A DNA stretch of 64,000 nucleotides, taken from an uncultured Hyphomonas sp. (GTDB lineage: Bacteria; Pseudomonadota; Alphaproteobacteria; Caulobacterales; Hyphomonadaceae). The DNA lies in NCBI RefSeq assembly GCF_963678875.1, contig NZ_OY787456.1, forward strand, positions 2,480,001 through 2,544,000, given 5' to 3'. Shown in pieces: positions 52,836 to 61,545 of this stretch. Position 1 is the stretch's first letter. The number at the start of each line of letters is the position of its first letter. Under the pieces are notes generated by a model. The model ran no database searches and was not told the origin of the DNA. It was given only the letters and a program-made list of their open reading frames with translations. A program made the translations under genes and the position numbers.

Positions 52836-53158
52836 GTGATCTTCTCCAGCCAGGTTTCGAAAATCTCGACGTGCAGCTCGTCGCGGGGCAGGCCTTCATA
52901 GGCTGGCCAGAGCTGGGACATCGGAAAGGAGATGCGGTAATAGTGGCGCTTGTCGCCAGCATTGCGCCCGTAGCCTTCTTCCTCGTTATCGATCATCGAA
53001 GGCTCGATTACTTTGACGACGACACCGGTGTGTCCTCTGAGGTAGATCGGCACGCGGTAATGACCGATTGGTGATCGGCTCAGCACACGAACTTTTTCAC
53101 CGGCGATGAAGATGGGGCGCTCAGACAAGGCCGGCAGGATTTTTTTTAACGCATTCAT
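52832..53158 (-). CDS. Nitrile hydratase beta-subunit C-terminal half/thiocyanate hydrolase alpha-like subunit
   Basis: A 108-residue beta-barrel protein matching the C-terminal half of nitrile hydratase beta: FIAGEKVRVLSRSPIGHYRVPIYLRGHTGVV, RHYYRISFPMSQLWP and ELHVEIFETWLEKIT. First gene of the minus-strand operon, overlapping the catalytic subunit gene by 4 bp. Order here is beta-C, alpha, beta-N; in the described thiocyanate hydrolase genes the small chains come first (from memory scnB, scnA, scnC). Confidence 0.88.
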   Translation of the reverse strand: MNALKKILPALSERPIFIAGEKVRVLSRSPIGHYRVPIYLRGHTGVVVKVIEPSMIDNEEEGYGRNAGDKRHYYRISFPMSQLWPAYEGLPRDELHVEIFETWLEKIT

Positions 53159-53492
53159 CAGCTGCTCTATTCGGTCTAGAATTGACCTGTCGATCTATGC
53201 AGCATTTTTGCGGACCGGCGCCATTGAACGGAGTTATCGCCGTCCAATACCTTGGTTTGCCTTTGTCAGTAGAAGGCGGGCCTCATACCAAGGTCGATAA
53301 GCCACACACCTCTTTACGGCTGGGCCGCTGGCGTGGGCCTCGTGCATGCTCCGGGCATGAAAGCGGGCTCACCGATCCATCTGAACACTCAAATGGAGGC
53401 GACTCTTGGCGGGCTGTCTCGTGCAGTGGTTAGGATCGCACATCAATTCCCAGCGCCTTTCGGAACGGTCCGGCCAGACAAGGAACTACAGA
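53159..53492. other. Divergent region between the nitrile hydratase-type operon and an SDR gene
   Basis: 334 bp with no supported gene. It has an 8-bp inverted repeat, ACCTTGGT (53249-53256) and ACCAAGGT (53287-53294), 30 bp apart. No island operator is present. Confidence 0.4.
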
Positions 53493-54287
53493 ATGTCAAT
53501 GACAATGGGAACAGCACTCATCACCGGCGCATCAAGCGGGATCGGATCGGTTTACGCTGACCGCCTTGCTCGCCGCGGCTACGACCTGATTCTCGTCGCA
53601 AGGAATACGGCGCGGCTGCAAAAAGTTGCGACCCGGATCAGCAAGGACACCGGGCGCGCGGTGAACGTCATGACCGCCGACCTGGCCACGCCGGTCGACC
53701 TCTTGCGCGTTGAGCAGATCCTCAGGGACAATGCTGCGATCACCATGCTCGTGAACAATGCCGGGTTTGGCGCCGTGGCTCCGCTGCTGGAAGCTGACGT
53801 CGATACGATGAACGCCATGATCGATATCAATGTCCGAGCGCCCATGCGCCTTACCTATGCTGCGGCGCCGGCATTTGCTGCCCGCGGCACTGGCGCGATC
53901 ATTAATATCGCGTCCATTGTCGCGATCGCGCCAGAGATCCTGAACGGCGTTTATGGAGGCACCAAAGCCTTCGTCCTTGCACTGACACAATCTATGGCAC
54001 ACGAACTTTCCAGCAAGGGAATCCGCGTCCAGGCCGTGCTCCCAGGCGGCACCGCTACAGACTTCTGGGGTATCGCTGGATATGGCGAATACGCCGGCAG
54101 CCCGAAAGTCATGCCTGTTGGCGACATGGTTGACGCTGCCCTTGCCGGATTTGATGCAGGCGAAACAGTGACGATTCCTCCGCTTCAGGATGGAACGCTT
54201 TGGGACCAGTTCGACCACCAGCGTCGATACATTGGCGACAATCTGGCCCATGCCACCCCTGGCCCCCGCTACCTTGTCAGAACCTGA
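53493..54287 (+). CDS. Short-chain dehydrogenase/reductase
   Basis: A 264-residue SDR. Cofactor motif TGASSGIG near residue 11, NNAGFGAV, Ser in INIASIVAI and YGGTK (Tyr/Lys). The Thr-Lys form and the C-terminal region resemble DltE-like SDRs. ATG 53493 has AAGGA 9 bp upstream; a longer frame from 53406 does not. A second SDR gene follows after 36 bp. Confidence 0.92.
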   Translation: MSMTMGTALITGASSGIGSVYADRLARRGYDLILVARNTARLQKVATRISKDTGRAVNVMTADLATPVDLLRVEQILRDNAAITMLVNNAGFGAVAPLLEADVDTMNAMIDINVRAPMRLTYAAAPAFAARGTGAIINIASIVAIAPEILNGVYGGTKAFVLALTQSMAHELSSKGIRVQAVLPGGTATDFWGIAGYGEYAGSPKVMPVGDMVDAALAGFDAGETVTIPPLQDGTLWDQFDHQRRYIGDNLAHATPGPRYLVRT

Positions 54288-54323
54288 CGAACACTTTTCC
54301 AAACCCAGAAAGGAAATGCCTCA

Positions 54324-55088
54324 ATGCAACTGACCGGCAATACTATTTTCATCACGGGAAGCACGTCCGGAATCGGACGCGCAATGGCAGAAGCCTTCCA
54401 CAAACTTGGCAACCAGGTCATCATCTCCGGTCGACGCAAGCCCCTGCTAGATGAAGTTACCATGGCCAACCCGGGAATGGCTGCCATAGAACTCGACATC
54501 TCCGATCCCGAAAGTATCGAGGAAGCCGCAGAGCGGCTGGTAACGGATTTTCCAAAACTGAATGTTCTGGTAAACAATGCCGGTATCATGCCCTTCGACG
54601 ATCCGTCGGCCCCATTAAACGACGAAATCGCACAAAGGATCGTCACCACCAATTTCCTCGGGCCGGTCCGCATGTCTTCAGCGCTCATCGAGCATCTGAA
54701 ACGCCAGCCCCGTGCTACAATCCTGTACAACAGCTCCGTCCTCGCTTACGTGCCGCTCGCTGGCAACGCTGTCTACTCCGCGAGCAAGGCGGCTATCCAC
54801 AGCTACGCCATGTCGCAGCGTTTCATGTTGCGTGACACACCCGTCCGTGTACAGGAAATCGCCCCGCCTTGGGTCAACACGGATCTGATCTACAAGGGCA
54901 ACGATCCCCGCGCGATGGACCTGGAAGACTTTATCCAGGAGACGATGCGGAAACTATCCGGAGATGACGAGGAGATCATCGTGGATGCTATCCTTGAAGT
55001 CCGCGCAAACCCGGGAGCAAATGAGCACGCCATGGTGAATGCATTCAACGCCGACATGATCGAAAACCCGATCCCCGTGACGGCCTGA
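54324..55088 (+). CDS. Short-chain dehydrogenase, DltE-like
   Basis: A 254-residue SDR with TGSTSGIG, NNAGIMPFDDP, Ser in YNSSVLAYVP and YSASK. The IAPPWVNTDL segment and the FNADM C-terminus match DltE-like oxidoreductases. AAAGGA is 9 bp before the ATG. Cotranscribed with the preceding SDR; the substrate of neither can be named. Confidence 0.92.
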   Translation: MQLTGNTIFITGSTSGIGRAMAEAFHKLGNQVIISGRRKPLLDEVTMANPGMAAIELDISDPESIEEAAERLVTDFPKLNVLVNNAGIMPFDDPSAPLNDEIAQRIVTTNFLGPVRMSSALIEHLKRQPRATILYNSSVLAYVPLAGNAVYSASKAAIHSYAMSQRFMLRDTPVRVQEIAPPWVNTDLIYKGNDPRAMDLEDFIQETMRKLSGDDEEIIVDAILEVRANPGANEHAMVNAFNADMIENPIPVTA

Positions 55089-55131
55089 TTACAGAGGCCG
55101 CAAGAGACCACCCGTCTCGGGGATCTCCGCG

Positions 55132-55163
55132 TCGCCCGTGCCAGCGGCTCGGGCGATTTCTCT
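55132..55163 (+). terminator. Possible terminator after the SDR pair
   Basis: TCGCCCG (55132-55138) and CGGGCGA (55150-55156) form a 7-bp stem followed by TTTCTCT. Position 44 bp after the second SDR stop is right for a terminator. Confidence 0.4.
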
Positions 55164-55210
55164 GCCGCGCCCCAGGTTACCTGCACGGAATTCACTATCG
55201 AGGTCCAGAG

Positions 55211-56025
55211 GGTGGTGTCAGACTAACTCGAACCAGTCTCCGTTTTTCCCGGACGAGCAGGTCTCAGGCAGCGATTAGTTCGCGCCATTCGAGAAGAGCG
55301 GCGTCGCGTAGCGATTTGAACCTGGCCCTGCTCTCAATATTCCTTTGATGATTGAAGTGGTTGTACACAGACGAATGGATTGAAGCGAACTTCTGGAGAC
55401 TTCGCATTCGCCGGAAGCGCGACATCGCCCGCTCTCGTCGGCGAAACGGTAAATGTGAATTTTCGGCACGATTGTTCAAGTGCCTGCCGATTTCCCGGCG
55501 ATGAGCATTGCCGATCTCGCTCATGGCAGCCCCATACGAGCGAAGTTTGTCCGTGACCACGACCTGCGGATTTCCATACCGTTTTATGGCTTTTCTCATG
55601 AATTTCAACGCTGAAGCTTTATCCCTGTTCTTCGTGACAAAGGACTCCAGGACTTCACCTTCATGATTAACCGTCCGCCAAAGATAGTGAGTCTTCCCAC
55701 GGATCTTCACAAACATCTCGTCGAGGTGCCACTGCCATTGTGGCGATTGCCGCATTCGATCAGCCCGGCGTTTGCGGGTCTTATGCGCGAAGTGAGTGCC
55801 GAAGCTGTCCACCCAATGCCGGACTGTCTCATGGCAAACGTCGATCCCTCGCTCATGTAAAAGATCCTCAACGTTCCTCAAAGATAGCGGAAACCGGACA
55901 TACATCATCACCGCAAGCTGGATGATTTCCGGCGACGTTTTGAAATAGCGGAATGGGTTATGGCTTATTTTCAGAGCCTAAGCTCCAGAATGCGCCGTCT
56001 CAAGGTCGGTTAGTCTGACAATGCC
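55211..56025 (-). mobile_element. IS6-family insertion sequence, copy 3
   Basis: The left end is GGTGGTGTCAGACTAAC (55211-55227). The right end is GTTAGTCTGACAATGCC (56009-56025), whose complement is GGCATTGTCAGACTAAC. Inner 13 bp of the repeats are identical, the best ends of the three copies. Length 815 bp, same orientation as the other copies. The right end lies 24 bp from the stop of the DUF6351-like gene. No 8-bp target repeat seen. Confidence 0.85.
55264..55968 (-). pseudogene. IS6-family transposase with altered start codon
   Basis: The reading frame equals the 234-codon transposase of copy 2 and all catalytic residues remain (WHLDEMFVKI, VTDKLRSY, NNRAENSH). The codon where the other copies have ATG is ATA here (55968-55966, then SHNPFRYFKTSPEIIQ). 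The next usable start is GTG 55911 or ATG 55908, giving about 215 residues and losing the N-terminal 19. It might be weakly active or silent. Confidence 0.75.
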
Positions 56026-56049
56026 CCCCCGCTGACAATCCCGTTCAGA

Positions 56050-58311
56050 TCAATGCGATCTCATCAATTCCGACAACTGACTTCCACCGGGTTGATCTGA
56101 GAAATCCATCCAGCCTCCCCGTGAAGGTACTTGCCCGACGCCTGGTATTGACCAGTCACAGACGCCGTTCGGGAATACAGCCTCCAGACGCGCGAACTGA
56201 TCGTCGTTCAGTTTACCTGCATATTCGGACCGGTCGATTGGGTGCAGCTGACACCTCAGGATATCCGAAGACCGCGGCCCGCCGGCAACCTGCCGGATGG
56301 AAGAGTAGATCTTCAATCCGGGATCGGCATCGCAGGTCGCCTGGTCAGTGACCTTGCGAGAATAGTCTGTACCTAAATAGCAGAAATCGAATGCCTCATC
56401 CGGACGGTTGCGCTTCGTTCTCTGCACATCCGAGCCTTCGCCATCATCCGCTTCAATTCCCGCCAGCCATGCATCCATCACGTCCAGCGACATCTGCGGC
56501 AAGCCGGAATCCAGCCAGAGGGGATTGGTCCAGGGCGCACCGCTGCCCGGGAGCCCGACCCGCCACATGACATGGTTGTCGAGATTGCCATTGGCCGCAA
56601 GAAGTCGGTCACGCAGGGCAAAGCTGCTCCAATTATAGTGAACCGAAGAATTGTCATCACCGCGCAGGTCGATGATCGGCGTTGAAGCCATTGCTGCGCT
56701 ATCGGAAACCAGACCCGTTTCATATGCTATTTTGAGCGCGGTCCGATCCGCCACACTGCGTGCTGACGTGAAATTTCCATTGTGGTCAATGCCACCCGCA
56801 GCTTCGTTCAACTGGACGAAATTCTCGGGACTGATCTTCCCATCCATCAAGGCAGCGAGACCGTATTGCACACCTTCGTTGTCCTTAACGCTCCTCCCGA
56901 AATTGTCATCCGGCCCTGTGCCCCAAATAGCAATACTATGATCTGCAGCAGCGCATCGGATTCCTTCAGGATTTGTTCTGGTGTCATAGATCATCGTATT
57001 CGGTAATCGACAATTATTGCTCATGGGAGCATCTCCCCAGACGCCCGGCAGATAAGCAAAGCGGTACCGCCCGAAGCCGTTGATACTCCCTGTGTCCTTG
57101 TGGCCAGCAATATCAGCACGCATTCGATCGACTTCGTCCTGTGTCAGGCCCGCATTGAGCTGGGAGAATTCAGGACTCTCGAAATAGCGGTATAAAAGGA
57201 AGGCATCGAATATTTCCTGCCCATGACCGTCACCGTCAGGAAAACTGCACGCCAGGACAAGCCCATCAAGGGCTCCGGGGTACATGCTCGCGGTGATATT
57301 CTGCTGGGTAGATCCTGCGGAACAGCCATGGCCGATCGTGTAGCGGACCAGGCCGTATGTATCAGAGACATATTCCTTCAGCATCAGGACCGTTTCGGCA
57401 GCAACCACCCGGTTCGCATTCTGGGAAGCATCCGTGAGACTGGCCACAGCGACCATGAACCCCTTGCTCAACGGATGGTCCAGCGCCCAGGTTGATACCG
57501 GTTGGGACTGGCGGCGGAGGTAACCTGTGCTCCCACCGAAGAACCAGACCAGCTTGCGGTTCCAGGCGCCAAGCTCGCCTTCTGACGCGTCCGGATCATG
57601 CAGGACCGCAATGTCGTACAGGCCCCGATTGATGGCACCGCGCTCGACACGAACGACATAATCCAGCGTCTTCCCCTGGTCGGTTGTCGTCTGTGACATG
57701 TCCGCAGGGCGCGGTGCGGCTGGGGTATAGGGCTGGAAGCAGGAATTCTCGGAACCGTGACGCGGCTCGCAATCCGTCGCCGTCGTCCGGTAATAGTATC
57801 GCACCTCGGGCACGACATTGCACTGGGCATCGAGCGGAGGGTTGCTCAGACCGCTCGCATAGGTCGCCGGCTCAAGGCCATTTTCTTCCCTTGCCTCCGG
57901 GGTCGCGCAGACCCAGGGCTGCAATTGCGGCCCGGAAAGAAGGGGCCCACCCTTCGGGTGGTTGGTGATAACAAGATCCGCGGCCGATCCGGATGAAGAC
58001 GTCACCCGCACAATATTCTCACCATTGATCAGGCCACTCACAACCCCCTGAGCCTGCTCGCCTTCAAGGGTGAAAGCCACATCCTGCCCGACACCGTTCA
58101 CGGTAACCTGAAAACTGTCCGCCCCCTCCGAAGATCCGCCACTGACAATAAGACGTGCGTCCCCTCCACTCACCAGGTCAGGGCGGTTGGGAGCGGTCGT
58201 AACGCTCAGGGCCTCGGCTGGAACGATGTTGTTGCTCGTTCCATGATCGGCGCATCCTGCCAGAAACAAAGCCAAGGAGAAACCAACTGCCTCAAATATG
58301 AACTTTCTCAT
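56050..58311 (-). CDS. Secreted DUF6351-like alpha/beta hydrolase lipoprotein, copy 1
   Basis: A 753-residue exported hydrolase. Lipoprotein signal ends LFLAGC. An Ig-like N-domain (PNRPDLVSGGDARLIVSG) and a PQLQPWVCATPEAR segment follow. The nucleophile elbow is GHGCSAGS (Ser about 331). Catalytic candidates further on are Asp in LRGDDNSSVH and His in LDNHVMWR. DUF6351/tannase-related proteins are suspected esterases; no reaction is known to me. ATG 58311 has GGGAG 6 bp upstream and is better than 58317. Paralogous to the gene at 61546. Confidence 0.82.
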   Translation of the reverse strand: MRKFIFEAVGFSLALFLAGCADHGTSNNIVPAEALSVTTAPNRPDLVSGGDARLIVSGGSSEGADSFQVTVNGVGQDVAFTLEGEQAQGVVSGLINGENIVRVTSSSGSAADLVITNHPKGGPLLSGPQLQPWVCATPEAREENGLEPATYASGLSNPPLDAQCNVVPEVRYYYRTTATDCEPRHGSENSCFQPYTPAAPRPADMSQTTTDQGKTLDYVVRVERGAINRGLYDIAVLHDPDASEGELGAWNRKLVWFFGGSTGYLRRQSQPVSTWALDHPLSKGFMVAVASLTDASQNANRVVAAETVLMLKEYVSDTYGLVRYTIGHGCSAGSTQQNITASMYPGALDGLVLACSFPDGDGHGQEIFDAFLLYRYFESPEFSQLNAGLTQDEVDRMRADIAGHKDTGSINGFGRYRFAYLPGVWGDAPMSNNCRLPNTMIYDTRTNPEGIRCAAADHSIAIWGTGPDDNFGRSVKDNEGVQYGLAALMDGKISPENFVQLNEAAGGIDHNGNFTSARSVADRTALKIAYETGLVSDSAAMASTPIIDLRGDDNSSVHYNWSSFALRDRLLAANGNLDNHVMWRVGLPGSGAPWTNPLWLDSGLPQMSLDVMDAWLAGIEADDGEGSDVQRTKRNRPDEAFDFCYLGTDYSRKVTDQATCDADPGLKIYSSIRQVAGGPRSSDILRCQLHPIDRSEYAGKLNDDQFARLEAVFPNGVCDWSIPGVGQVPSRGGWMDFSDQPGGSQLSELMRSH

Positions 58312-58412
58312 TCGCATCTCCCGCCAAAAGGCTTCCTGGTGAGTTGCCAGCGCCCCTCTCGGGTCGCGTCGTTTTCAGGGTCTCGGAAAAAATGCACCGG
58401 ATTTGAGCCTCT

Positions 58413-59387
58413 TCACATTCGGGACCGGAGATGGTCACTCGCAGCCTTGTATTCCTGGCTCATCTTCGCAATCAAGTCTCCCGCAGGCAGGACTGATCTC
58501 ACAGCCCCCACCCCTTGCCCGCTTCCCCAGATATCCTTCCAGGGCTTCGGCTTTGCATCTGATCCAAAATTCATCTTGCTGGGATCACTTGTCGGAAGGT
58601 TCTCCGGATCCAGCCCGGCGGCCCGAATGGACGACGCAAGATAATTGCCGTGCACCCCGGTGAACAGGTTGCTGTAAACAATGTCGTCTGATGTCGAAGC
58701 TACAATCGCCTGCTTGTATGCATCCGCAGCCTGAGCTTCCTCTGTCGCGATGAATGCACTTCCGACATAGGCAAAGTCGGCGCCCATCGCGAGTGCGCCC
58801 AGCACCGATGCGCCATCTGCAATTGCGCCTGAAAGCGCCAACGGACCGTCGAACCACTCCCGGATTTCCTGCACCAGCGCGAAGGGACTCTTCGTACCAG
58901 CGTGACCTCCAGCTCCGGCAGCGACGGCGATCAATCCATCGGCTCCTTTCTCAATTGCCTTGTGCGCAAACTGATTATCGATCACATCGTGCATGACAAC
59001 GCCCCCCCAATCATGGACAGCATCGAAGACATCCTGACGCGCTCCAAGGCTCGTAATAATCAGCGGAACCTTGTACTTTTCGCAAAGTTCCATGTCGTGA
59101 TCCAGCCGGTTATTGCTTCGATGAACAATCTGGTTGATTGCGAAGGGCGCTGCCGGAGAATCAGGATGAGCGTCATTCCAAGCTCTCAAGCCTTCCGTGA
59201 TCTCGGCCAACCAATCATCCAGCAATTCCGCTGGCCGGGCATTCAGCGCAGGCATGCTTCCGATCGCACCAGCGACGCACTGGGCAATCACGAGCTTTGG
59301 ATTGCTGATAATGAACAAGGGAGAACAAATGATTGGCACTCGCGCTTTTTGCAGCACATCAGGAAGTTGTCGCATATTTTTTCCCAC
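58413..59387 (-). CDS. Nitronate monooxygenase-like flavoprotein
   Basis: A 324-residue FMN TIM-barrel protein: VPIICSPLFIISNPKLVIAQ, INQIVHRSNNRLD, then GLIAVAAGAGGHAGTKSPFA (family His region) and MGADFAYVGSAFIATEEA. Differs from the gene at 11136 and belongs to another subgroup. Members are often seen with acyl-CoA and hydrolase genes, with roles beyond nitronate oxidation. Start at 59387 or 59375. Confidence 0.88.
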   Translation of the reverse strand: MGKNMRQLPDVLQKARVPIICSPLFIISNPKLVIAQCVAGAIGSMPALNARPAELLDDWLAEITEGLRAWNDAHPDSPAAPFAINQIVHRSNNRLDHDMELCEKYKVPLIITSLGARQDVFDAVHDWGGVVMHDVIDNQFAHKAIEKGADGLIAVAAGAGGHAGTKSPFALVQEIREWFDGPLALSGAIADGASVLGALAMGADFAYVGSAFIATEEAQAADAYKQAIVASTSDDIVYSNLFTGVHGNYLASSIRAAGLDPENLPTSDPSKMNFGSDAKPKPWKDIWGSGQGVGAVRSVLPAGDLIAKMSQEYKAASDHLRSRM

Positions 59388-59462
59388 TACGCATGGCTCG
59401 TCCGAAATCTATACTGGACTTTTGTTAAGACACTGACGGTTTGTAATTTCACAAGTTCGATA

Positions 59463-61400
59463 TCAGTGATCGATGGTCTTCGAAGATCGCAAGATCTGAA
59501 CATCGACGAATGGCAGTTCGCCCATTCGGATCCGCAGCACCCGCTCCAGGGCTGCATCGTGTTGTTCCGACAGTTCAATGAAAAACCCGGCTTTCTGGTC
59601 GTTCCGGATGACTGGTCTCGCGCCTGAATGACATTCCTTGCAAATTCGATCCAGAATCTCTTCAAGAACCTTATGAGCAGCGATGGTTCGCAATTCAGGT
59701 TTGTAGATCTTGCCAACATTCGTCAGCGGCATGGTGTCGATGACAAAGACCCGCTTCGGCCGGGCCGGAGGTTCATCCACTCGGGACGCAGCGAAGTCCA
59801 GGAGCTGCTCTTCTGATACGGATTGGCCTTCCAATAACTGGACAAATGCGACTGGCAGTTCTCCCGCATAGGCATCCGGAGCCCCCACTGCCGCCGCGTG
59901 CTCGACGGAAGGATGAGCGCTCAAAGCATCTTCGATGACTTTCGGATCGATATTGTGCCCACTCCTGTTGATAATGTCCTTGGCACGCCCGCTGATATGC
60001 AGCCGTTGCATGTCATCAAACCACCCCACATCACCGGTATCCAGCCACCCTCCATGTACAAAGGCGTGTTCGGAGTCTTGTGGATCCAAATAGCCCGGAA
60101 AGACATTCGGGCCTTTGCAGAGGATGATACCTGATTGACCATCAGGCACATCCTTGTCCGATGCCCTGCCTTCTGCATCCCTCTCGACGATCCGGATCGT
60201 CGCGTAAGGCAGGCGGAACCCGACGCAGCCCGCAGGCCCTGCGGTCCCCAGGGGTGTGGTCGAGGTGATACCGGATGTTTCAGTCATGCCAAATGTACCA
60301 TGGACACACTGCCCGGTAATCCTCTCCCACTTGGCCGCGACCTCCGGAGGCATCAGCGCCGCACCGGACCGGCAGTACCTCAAGGATGAAATGTCAGCAC
60401 CATCAACTGGCACCTGGCAGATTGCGGAGAAGACCGTCGGCACACCGCCCGCGAGGGTGACCTTGTATTTTTCGACTATTTTCCAGTAGTTCCGGATGAC
60501 GTCTCGATTTCGGAACAAGGTCGTCGTTGGAACAACCTGGTGCACGCCCGACGCAATGGCTGGCAAACTTCCAGCCAGTGTTCCAGCGACATGGAACTGC
60601 GGACTGCCACTGATGGTGACATCATCTGGGACCAGCCCGGACAATTGAACGCTGGCCCAGCATGTATAAACTTGCCCGCCATGAGAATGACAGGCGAGCT
60701 TGGGGGCGCCAGTCGTTCCCCCAGTATGAAAATAGGATGCTATGTCCGTTGCCTTGATCGACCGGCCGCTTACCAGGGTGTCGTCGGGCTGCGCTACCAT
60801 GAGATCATCAAGGTGGTAGACGCCGGATGGCAGGTCCGCTGGGCGGACGCACGCATCTGTCCGCGGCGCAACCCGAATGACGTGCTGGAGGCCAGGCACG
60901 CGGTTCTTCAAACGCATCGCCTTGGACCAGTATTCAGCTTCTGCGTCTTCGCCCCAGGCCAACAAGACGCTTGCTCCTGATGAAACCAGAAGCGAAACAA
61001 GCTTGTCCTCCATGAGCAATGGATTGAGCGGCTGTGCGATCCCGGCAGCGGATCCCCCCCACAATCCGAGTTGGTATTCGAGACAGGTTGGGAGCAGGAT
61101 AGCCTGGACTCCCCCCTCGCCGATGCCAAGCGCGTGGAGCGCGTTTGCGTATTGGGTGACTTTCCGGAACAGCTCGTCGAATGACCAGGTGGTCACATCT
61201 CCTTCCGGATCCCCGGAATGCAAAAACGTAATCGCCGCACGACGACCAAATGACGCCCTGCTGCTACGGAGCAACTCATAGGTGCTCTGCTGAGGCAACG
61301 CCTCTGCTATGGAATTCTGCTCCAAAGCACGAATATCGTCCATACTCCGAACCGCTCGGCTCGCACGCAGAGGCGGGAAAACTGGGGCACCCCCTTCCAT
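59463..61400 (-). CDS. Acyl-CoA synthetase (AMP-forming)
   Basis: A 645-residue ANL ligase. Adenylate motifs are YFHTGGTTGAPKLACHSHGG, FGMTETSGITS and WLDTGDVGWFDD, with RAKDIINRSGHNIDPK. The tail is longer than in the ligase at 22738 and ends KTIDH. AGGAG lies 8 bp before ATG 61400. Activates an acid, presumably the one released by the neighbouring secreted hydrolases. Confidence 0.9.
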   Translation of the reverse strand: MEGGAPVFPPLRASRAVRSMDDIRALEQNSIAEALPQQSTYELLRSSRASFGRRAAITFLHSGDPEGDVTTWSFDELFRKVTQYANALHALGIGEGGVQAILLPTCLEYQLGLWGGSAAGIAQPLNPLLMEDKLVSLLVSSGASVLLAWGEDAEAEYWSKAMRLKNRVPGLQHVIRVAPRTDACVRPADLPSGVYHLDDLMVAQPDDTLVSGRSIKATDIASYFHTGGTTGAPKLACHSHGGQVYTCWASVQLSGLVPDDVTISGSPQFHVAGTLAGSLPAIASGVHQVVPTTTLFRNRDVIRNYWKIVEKYKVTLAGGVPTVFSAICQVPVDGADISSLRYCRSGAALMPPEVAAKWERITGQCVHGTFGMTETSGITSTTPLGTAGPAGCVGFRLPYATIRIVERDAEGRASDKDVPDGQSGIILCKGPNVFPGYLDPQDSEHAFVHGGWLDTGDVGWFDDMQRLHISGRAKDIINRSGHNIDPKVIEDALSAHPSVEHAAAVGAPDAYAGELPVAFVQLLEGQSVSEEQLLDFAASRVDEPPARPKRVFVIDTMPLTNVGKIYKPELRTIAAHKVLEEILDRICKECHSGARPVIRNDQKAGFFIELSEQHDAALERVLRIRMGELPFVDVQILRSSKTIDH

Positions 61401-61545
61401 GATGTCAACTCCTGTTGAAATTTGCCTGGAACGGCCGGTCGCTTTTCGACTCGTTCATGTCATCACCGCTTCGAAGCATGCAACAATCGGCGGGAAGCCC
61501 GGTCTTGTCTGAGTAAAACGCCATCGATCGCTCGCCATCGTCATC
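61401..61545. other. Spacer between acyl-CoA synthetase and DUF6351 copy 2
   Basis: 145 bp without a gene. No operator or hairpin of note. Confidence 0.4.

Noticed and set aside
51847..53158. Firm call as thiocyanate hydrolase
   Set aside because: Split beta and cobalt motif also fit a three-subunit nitrile hydratase; sequence by eye cannot decide.
58902..59627. 241-codon plus-strand open frame
   Set aside because: Antisense to the nitronate monooxygenase-like and acyl-CoA synthetase genes.
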